Shown: positions 57,000-64,000 of the stretch, piece after piece
Layout of the letters: each line of letters starts with the position of its first letter
Position numbering within the stretch: the stretch's first letter is position 1
NCBI RefSeq assembly: GCF_003473485.1
Contig: NC_053044.1
Coordinates: 30,570,091 to 30,634,090, forward strand
Length of the DNA: 64,000 bases
DNA from: Medicago truncatula
Taxonomy: Eukaryota > Streptophyta > Magnoliopsida > Fabales > Fabaceae
Direction of reading: 5' to 3'
Notes under the pieces: model-generated
The model's database searches: none
What the model saw: the letters and a program-made list of their open reading frames with translations, nothing else
What the model was told of the DNA's origin: nothing
Program-made: the position numbers and the translations under genes

Positions 57000-58080
57000 T
57001 GTACCAAATGTTTATACAATATTTGATATGGTTATGATAGATATTTAGCAACTGTACTAATTTTATCGAAGTAATAATTCTGAGTTCGTATCCACGGGGA
57101 TTGTGTTAATCTCAATTTAGTATTATTGTTATCATCTCGGATACGTAAAATTGGGGGGTTGCCCTAGGCAGTCAGTTTGATTGCATAAAGGTAAATAAGC
57201 GGATAAAAGTTGTTTCGAAAATATACGGAGAGATGAGATCAGGTCTTTTGAATCCTCTTATTACTAGTGCTTGGTAAACTGCACTTATTTCCTATGAATA
57301 CTTCAAAGGTTTTAAGAACGTTAACATAATATCACAGGTATATGATTATCTATTCATAAACTAACCGTATTTATTTGAACAATTCAATTATGTCTAAGTT
57401 GTAAGCTAGGGTCAGTAATCATTTGATCTTACCAATTTAAGTTATATAGTGTCAATATATAAAAAAGCATTAAGAACAATTGAATTGAATAAAACTAGAT
57501 TGATATTCACAAGCAATAGAGTTTCACAGCCACATGTTTCAAACATGATTACTTCAGATTCATCTCAGACCTAATCTCTAAGACATTTAGCTACTCGTAA
57601 TATGGATTACAAATACCATCATAAATTGAAGCATAAAAACATACGTAAACTGACTATGAGTTTGATGGAATGACCACCTCTTCAGTCTTCTGCTCTAAAA
57701 ACCACACTTCAAATCTCCAAAATTCAGAACCCTTGTTTCTGAAACAGGTTTAGCTTAAATAGGAAATTATGTGACAAAAATCGTGTCATGATCCTCAGTA
57801 ATCGTGCCACATTTTCAGCTCTAAACCTAACTTCCGGATCGCCCTCTCTTCAAAATTGTGTCACGCCTTATAAAATCGTACCACAATTTTATAGGTAGAA
57901 ACGAGCTTAACTTCAGGACACAAAATCGTAACACGATACAATGATTTCATGTTCTTCATATTTTCTTGCTTTTCACACCCTTGGTTGTCTCAAATTCTAA
58001 CAGACTCAATAAAAATGTCAAAATAAGTCTAAAAAATTGCGTAATGACAACATGTCATCAAGTTATAAAATTATTTTGAT
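57000..58080. repeat. Probable non-coding dispersed repeat
   Basis: Sequence such as 'gagttcgtatccacggggat' and repeated 'aaaatcgt.acac' motifs resembles a non-coding repeat common in dicot genomes. No open frame or termini were recognised. Confidence 0.3.
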
Positions 58081-58264
58081 AGTTCTTTGATGCAAGAGTT
58101 TGATATTTTGTTTTATTTTATTTACCTTGAAACAATTTACTGGAGATGAATTAATTTGCTAATATTTTGAAATGCGATTTGGTTATCAAAAAATTATATT
58201 TAAATTTTTTTCTACAAGGGATAATATTGTAATTAAACTAACATCAAACCCTACCCTAGCAATT

Positions 58265-58803
58265 CCTTATAAATAGGCACTCAACTTCTCTTTCACAATG
58301 CACCAACGGCGCTTCCTCAAAATTGCAGTCTTCTTTTTCTCTTCTCTAGATCCATTATCAATATGGTCTTTCACCATTTATTTTTTTATCATTGATTTGT
58401 ATACAAAATATGTTCACGCATTTCTACTTGTATGATTGGATTGAATATTTTTTATATGTCTGGGAGGGGCACATATCGATTGAAACTTCATCCGACTCAA
58501 ACAAATATTGTATATCTGGAAAATCTCAGGTAAATCATCTTGTCCATTATTTTATTTAATACTTTTTTTTATTGGTGGTTTGTTTTCACCAATTTAATAT
58601 TTTTTTTTTTGTTTTTTCTCCAGAAGATCCACGAGCAGAACAACAAAACTCAGGTCATGGAGTATCATTTCAAGCCTAATCAAATGAAAACTATTTATGC
58701 TGTCGTATACTTTTATGTCTTATCTACTATGTTGCGTTGTATCGTTCGATTTAGTGACGTCCAACAAACATTTATCAAGTGTGATTTCTTTGATTAAATA
58801 CAG
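58265..58803 (+). other. Possible short transcription unit with TATA box and splice-like signals
   Basis: TATAAATAGG at 58269-58278 is followed at 58298 by an ATG with a 45-codon frame (starts MHQRRFLKIAVFF, stop 58433-58435). Splice-like borders occur at 'aaaatctcag|gtaaat' (about 58530) and 'tttctccag|aagatcc' (about 58623). No domain was recognised. It could be a small gene, a non-coding RNA or a repeat promoter. Confidence 0.25.
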
Positions 58804-59701
58804 GTAAAATGATAAACGTAACTCTCCTTTAATTTTACTATTATAATTTATTTAGAATTACTTGATTTTATATTGATGAGTTCAATCTAGTTTTTTTGTC
58901 TTGTTTAGGTTTATTATGGATAGCATGATTTAGTGAATGGGATAATAATGTGTTAAACATTTTATCTAATTGACATATAAAAAGTTTATTATTTATTTTA
59001 TATATTTTTAATTTTATATAAAAGAGTGATTTATGCTTTAAAAAAAGTGATTTATAAACGCTCTTTGTTTACTCGATTTTATGAAGAAAAAAATTCAAGT
59101 TAAGAAGCAATAGCATACAACTTCATCTGAATCCATGGTGTTTTGTAATTTTTTTTTTAAACTATTGCCACACAGTATCTGAAATAAAAATGATCATTTA
59201 AATAAAAATATTTGAAATAAAATATTCAAGTTTCAATACAAATTAACTATTTTAAACTTCTTAACATCTGCAAGTCGTTATAGGTTGCATTCTTAGCTAA
59301 TAGAAATGTGTGCACTGTCATGTTTCTTGCTCATTTGTATGTGAATGTATGATAAGTTTATATTTGAATATTTTGTACAAAATTTACAAGATGATTATAA
59401 CAATTGAAACTATTTGGTTTTCATGTATCTTGTTCTGACTCATGAAGTATTGGCTGTCTTGCAAATTAGAGTTACAAGTTCCTGATGGTGGCATTGAAGC
59501 TGAAGCTGATGTGGCCATTGAAGTTGCAGTTGCTATAGCAAATTCAACAAACGCTATGATTCCAACTTTACCAATTGCCTTGTTAGTTTCTGCCAATGAT
59601 GCATCTACCACCTCCCCGGCAAGTCTACTTGTGGAAAAGGAAGATGAACAGGCAAAGAAAAAACGTATACTTGGGTTGAAATTCAGCGAGATCAATCGTA
59701 T

Positions 59702-59953
59702 TTATGGTGATTGGATTGATGATCGACTTCTTGTTCTTTCAAACTTGCTATGGAATGCTTTGTGGCCGCCGAGGGCATCACCAGTTGTGAATTCTCTGTC
59801 ACACAAATCACATTTGTGAAGTTTTGCACCTTTTTGATGTTTCTCATTTTTATAATAAACAACACTGCTTTTCGGTTTACGATGGATAGAATGATGAGAG
59901 TGAGATGAAGATGAAGAAGAAGAAGAAGAAGAAGAAGAAGAAAAATGCTTCAT
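59702..59953 (-). CDS. Single C2H2 zinc-finger protein, plant type
   Basis: 83 residues in one exon. A Ser run (5-17, from a GAA/TTC microsatellite at 59908-59942) precedes His-rich and basic sequence, then one zinc finger: C48, C51, H64, H68 with FTTGDALGGHKAFH. Plant EPF-type fingers normally read QALGGH; here Q is D. Such proteins are nuclear DNA-binding regulators; the target is unknown. A TATA-like CTATTTATAAG (minus strand, 60069-60079) lies about 115 bases upstream of the ATG. After the TAA (59702-59704) the same frame stays open for another hundred codons to 59384, so the protein may be a truncated form of a longer one. No EAR (LxLxL) motif was seen before the stop. Confidence 0.65.
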   Translation of the reverse strand: MKHFSSSSSSSSSSSSSHSHHSIHRKPKSSVVYYKNEKHQKGAKLHKCDLCDREFTTGDALGGHKAFHSKFERTRSRSSIQSP

Positions 59954-60790
59954 CTTGAAAAGGGTTTGGAAGCAAAAGAAACACTGATTCAGCGCCGCAA
60001 AGTGTGGGTGTGGAGGTGAGTGAAGAAGGGAAACATAAAAGAAAATGAATTGAAAGGGTTTGTACCGCTTATAAATAGGAGTTTTGCATTGGTTTCAGAA
60101 AAAACAAACTAGGGTTTTTTTATTGAAAAATGTGTGACACGTGTATAAATCGTGAGAGTGAAAGAGATGAGATCGTGTTCAATTTAATATTGAATGAATG
60201 ATAATCTGAATTTTCTTCATTTATTTATCTTCAATTTAATATTTATTTATATTTCTTTCAAAAATATGTATGTATGATGATATAGATATACATAAATGGA
60301 AGATTGAGATTGTGTAGTTTAATTAGTTTGAGATAAAGATTAAAATCGTTTGAGATTCAAGGCTCAAGTCATGTCAATAAAAAAAAAACTAACATGTTGA
60401 CATTTATCAATAAAAAAAATGAATGAACGATTAGTAGAGTTTTTTTTTTATTAAAACGAGTCTCACTAATCTATCAAACTCATGTCCATCTCTCCCATAA
60501 ACGAATAGCATATGGAGGTTAGATAGATGAAACAAATTCACACTCGTTGAGTCAGTGCAGAAATATATGAGGTCCACACATATCATCATTGTTTTTTATT
60601 TTCTTTTCTTTCATCAAACTTTTTTTTTTGTTGAAAGATCATCAAACTTCAACCTCTTTCTTCGTTTGAAAAACAAAATCAATTTCTCTCTTTTAGTATT
60701 TTATGACAAAATTTCTCTCTTAATCTTATCTCCCGTTTGGTCAAAAAAACTTCCCATATTCTTTATTTATTATATAAAAATAAAATAATA
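59954..60790. other. Promoter region of the zinc-finger gene and spacer
   Basis: Leader sequence and the TATA-like box near 60070, with 'acacgtgt' (G-box-like core ACACGTGT) at about 60136-60143. Otherwise AT-rich without genes. Confidence 0.4.
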
Positions 60791-60937
60791 CTCTCTCCGG
60801 TCTTTATTATAAGAAAGAATTAACTTTTTTGGTTCATTGTATAAGTGATGTATCTAGTCTATATTTACAATTAGATACATTAATTATTCTATGAACCTAA
60901 AAAGTCAACTTTTTCTTATAATAAAGACCGGAGGAAG
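60791..60937. mobile_element. Stowaway-like MITE
   Basis: 147 bases; the left end 'ctctctccggtctttattat' pairs with the right end 'ataataaagaccggaggaag', and the arms continue through 'aaaagttgactttttaggttca'. TA flanks both sides. No coding sequence. Confidence 0.8.
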
Positions 60938-60939
60938 TA

Positions 60940-61697
60940 CATATTTTCGGTCAATATATAATCAACTTTTACCTCGACTTCTTTAAAACACCCCTCATTT
61001 ATATAACGATGCTTCTCTGCTGACATGGTCATGGGGATGGTGACCGATTTATAGAGTTATTTATTTTTGCTTCATATTTTCTAACTTACATGTGGTTGAA
61101 GGGGAAACACGTTAGTCTTCCCCTCAATTATCATGGTTGGTGGCTAAGTCTGTTTTCTATTCTCGGAATAGGCTAATTGTCTTTATTTCTTTTTTCGTTC
61201 CTTGGTGGTTGGCTTTTGCCTTGTAAATATTGAGACGAATTCTGTTTGTATTTTGGTGTTTCTTTTTTAGTACATCTTGTGTTAGGAAGACCATTTTTAT
61301 TGTGGTAATATATTGCATTTTAGTCTCTTCAAAAAAAATTGATTGGTATAGTCAATAGTGTTATGGTCGGAGACATTCACATTTATTCGTAGATGATGTT
61401 GTGCTCAACATGGGTGTGGCATTTTTCCCTATATAAAATACAGCTTCTAAACATGTATTGCTACACTGTTATGTGTCATTTCTAATGTTGATCAATTACA
61501 AATATTTCATCACTATTATTGTCAATTTATACCATAATTTTAGAAATTATAATGAAATGATTTTACATTCAATTTGTTTAATTTGAAGGGAAAAAAAAAA
61601 AGCTATCAATCTATGGTTTCACATATGATTTTTTTTATGGACCTCCCAAAATTATTGATAATGTTTTTTTAATAATAAATATTAGTATGTTAATCGT
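60940..61697. other. Gene-free spacer
   Basis: Nothing recognisable on either strand. Confidence 0.35.
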
Positions 61698-62212
61698 TAG
61701 GGTCGGACCTTGAGAAGTGCAAGAAGTGCTACCGAACCGAGCCTCTAAAAACTATGGGCCTAAAAAAAAAAAAATACACACCCCACACTTAAATTAAAAA
61801 AATTACATATTACTTTTTTTTCTTCAGGACACGTATGTGTTTTTTCTAGACTCTACTTCTACTTTATGGACATAAATTTGATGCCATGAAACCACCATCA
61901 ATTTGTATAATCACTTAATCAATCAATTTGAAAAGCTATTTCATTGAAAGAATCACAACAATTATTTCTTTTTCGCATAAACTATTTGTTTTCCCTTTCC
62001 TACGACGTAGGAGTGACATTCAAACGACACCATTAGGTAAATTTCACCTCTCTTTCACTTAATTTTATTTTGTTTTGTTTCATGTTTAAAAGTTCTTCTG
62101 ATTCTGATTTTTTAATGAAGCTTAACTATACAAAAAAAAAATCGCATTTTTATTTTACTAGAACCTATTTTAAAAATAGAACCGAGCCTCCTATTTCATT
62201 GGAACGGCCCTG
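61698..62212. mobile_element. hAT-like non-autonomous element
   Basis: The left end is 'tagggtcggacct' and the right end, reversed, 'cagggccgttcca', resembling the CAGGGCCGG-type ends of hAT elements. Inverted 'accgagcctc' / 'gaggctcggt' follow inside each end. TTAATCGT (61690-61697) and TTAACCGT (62213-62220) form an 8-base target duplication with one mismatch. No transposase is present. Confidence 0.7.
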
Positions 62213-62393
62213 TTAACCGTTATGCTATTTTTCTCCTTGTTAAAAGTTGAACTCTAAACATTTAATTCATCAACTCTTTAAATCTCTTAACTCAAATCAG
62301 TTGAGTTACCCAAACCCCTAAATTATAGTTAATCTATTCAATTATAAAATACTGAACATGAGATAAAACAACTAAGTCTATATTATCATTTCC

Positions 62394-62480
62394 GTAAGCC
62401 TAACTCAGTTGATAAAAACATTGCATAATATATGCAGAGGTCAGAGATTGAACTCCACCCCACTTCTCCTTATTGATTAT
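62394..62480 (+). mobile_element. tRNA-derived SINE-like fragment
   Basis: An A-box-like 'cctaactcagttgataaaaa' and a B-box-like 'agagattgaactcc' with 'gcataatatatgcag' between, a pattern typical of legume SINEs. The 3' end was not resolved. Confidence 0.5.
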
Positions 62481-63643
62481 GCGTGACCTCCAACAATTAT
62501 ACTACTTGACAAATTAAAACCAATATTAACACATCATTCTTTTGTGTAAATTATAACATCTCATTCCTCATTTCCTTCTTATATTCTATAATTGATATGG
62601 CATAATATATTTACACATCCTGAAGGGGTCAAATTCAGTAGATCATCGAAGAAAATTAGTCTTCGTCCAATTAAAATATACAAAACTTAACCATACACAT
62701 TCATTATAGATAAGAAAAAAAACGTGAAGTATTAATATTCACTATATGCAATGTAATAAACAATATACAAAACAGAAACATTCATCAAAGGATAAATATA
62801 ACCATTTGTTAGCATGCAATTTCAAAAGACTTATTTAATGCTGTCAACATTAGTTGATTTTTATCTTTGCAGAAATCAAAATCGTTCCCTTCAAATTTGA
62901 GGAGTTCGACGAGATGTGAACTTAATGCGAAAGGGTCTACAAGCCTTAGAGTTCGACGAGACGTGAGTCAGGATGCAGGACCGTCGAAGCCAAGCAATTC
63001 CTGTTGAGGCGGGAAGATTTCAAATTTCAAAGAGAAGCGGTTTCCTAAATGGGAAAGTGGGAGACAAGCGGTTGTCTAAATGGAAGAAATGTTGATCGTG
63101 GAGTTAGACTTTTTTTCCAGTTATTTTGTTACAGAAATTCTACAACACTCAAAGTATCGGCTCGAGAGAAAAGAATTATACAAAATGTATGTATAGAATT
63201 TGTCAAACCACTTTTATTTTTAATGCAATGCAATTTATATTTTCTTTAAGTTTCTGCACCTTTAATTAACTTTTAGTCTTTTATTTTGCATTTACTGCGT
63301 TTGTTTTTACTTTAAAACCTTTTTCTGTCGAAACCTATTCATTAAACAACCTAAGAACTTGATGAACGCGAAGTCTTTTCTCTTAAAAACAAATGCACAA
63401 CATGTCATAGGATTTTTGGTTTGATCCTGCTTGCAATAATCAATATCAGCCCTTATTATTTACCAAAAACACCAGTAAACACCACTACCATAGAATCTTC
63501 GCATTCGAGTTCAATCAATGTATGTCAGACAAAGATCCTAGCTAGCCACCAATCTTCATTTTTTCTTCTAAACTTTGTACAATTTTGGATTTTGAGTTTC
63601 AATTTTTGTACTTTAAAAATTTGGGAAAAGTATCATTTTTATT
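62481..63643. other. Spacer with a small internal duplication
   Basis: 62901-62990 repeats 'gagttcgacgaga.gtga' twice. The frames at 63049-63249 and 63421-63726 have no domain. Part nearest 63643 is probably the 3' UTR of the minus-strand gene. Confidence 0.35.
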
Positions 63644-63883
63644 TCAGTCATCGACAGTCGGCGATTCAGGTTCACGTTCATCTAAATGTGATGTCGTTGC
63701 ACCACATAGTAGGAACCGAGGCTTAAGCTTATTATCCCACAAATCACTAAGAGTCGGCACATCATTTCCTCTCCTCCGTTCCTCAACCATCGACACCTCC
63801 TCCGTTAACCGATAAACCTCAATCTCAATTTCAAAATTACCATTCAATCCTTCCAAGTCCAAAACCGCTAAATCACCTACATC
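63644..63883 (-). CDS. Last exon of an unidentified protein-coding gene (continues beyond the window)
   Basis: The minus strand shows an acceptor 'ttctatacag' at 63884 and then 79 codons to TGA at 63644-63646. The peptide begins DVGDLAVLDLEGLNGNFEIE, continues EVYRLTEEVSMVEERR, SDLWDNKLKPRFLLCGATTS and ends EREPESPTVDD. Its composition is balanced and charged, unlike chance AT-rich frames, which argues for a genuine exon. Upstream exons would lie near or beyond 64000. I do not recognise the family. Confidence 0.55.
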   Translation of the reverse strand, partial: DVGDLAVLDLEGLNGNFEIEIEVYRLTEEVSMVEERRRGNDVPTLSDLWDNKLKPRFLLCGATTSHLDEREPESPTVDD

Positions 63884-64000
63884 CTGTATAGAAAATTAGA
63901 CAGTTATTTTTTAATTAGTGAACGAAAAGAAATAGGTCATAGTATCAAACATGATTACAAAATTTATTTATTTTAGAATGGTGAAGCTTTATGTTATACC

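Noticed and set aside
59442-59819. 125-codon plus-strand frame opposite the zinc-finger gene
   Set aside because: Its end lies antisense to the zinc finger, it has no recognisable domain, and the minus strand has both the C2H2 motif and an upstream TATA-like box. Not fully excluded for the part below 59700.

Overview
The window is plant nuclear DNA. Genes have GT-AG introns, coding exons sit as islands in very AT-rich sequence, and much of the rest is transposon debris (LINE, SINE, Helitron, Mutator-like, hAT, Stowaway and CACTA-type pieces). The protein families (At2g27310-like F-box proteins, a CBL-interacting kinase, a plastid-type CDP-diacylglycerol synthase, an SLX1 nuclease, an EngB GTPase, a plant C2H2 zinc finger) and the style of the repeats suggest a legume, most likely a Medicago-type genome. 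The species is an inference. No virus, prophage, CRISPR array, rRNA or tRNA gene was seen.

Layout. 1-12.8 kb is a tandem array of an F-box gene plus its 3' flank in four copies of different age: a flank only at the left edge, a 5'-truncated pseudogene (1582-2135), a shortened gene (5993-6721) and the best copy (10283-11137). Pieces of a minus-strand LINE are carried inside the array. 12.8-19.3 kb is gene-free and holds nested DNA elements, a Stowaway-like MITE and a plus-strand LINE tail. 19.4-25.3 kb holds a seven-exon phosphatidate cytidylyltransferase gene. 26.15-30 kb holds a decayed Helitron, whose 3' end is visible, next to a LINE endonuclease remnant of another family. 30-36.2 kb is extremely AT-rich and contains a direct duplication with a period of about 1.28 kb. 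37.1-38.5 kb holds an intronless CIPK gene. 40.0-42.6 kb (minus) holds a four-exon SLX1 gene. 46.7-47.1 kb (minus) holds a two-exon gene for a 91-residue membrane-anchored protein. 50.1-55.2 kb (minus) holds a ten-exon EngB-type GTPase with a 385-residue repetitive N-terminal extension. 59.7-60.0 kb (minus) holds a small C2H2 zinc-finger gene, and at the right edge is the last exon of an unidentified minus-strand gene (63644-63883).

The genes do not form a pathway; they are ordinary independent plant loci: protein turnover (F-box), plastid phospholipid synthesis, calcium signalling, DNA junction processing, a ribosome-associated-type GTPase and a transcription-factor-like finger. I found no convincing new system. 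The parts most worth a second look are the architecture of the SLX1 and EngB-like proteins, the duplicated splice-site segment inside SLX1 intron 2, and several transposons whose ends and target-site duplications can be read directly.
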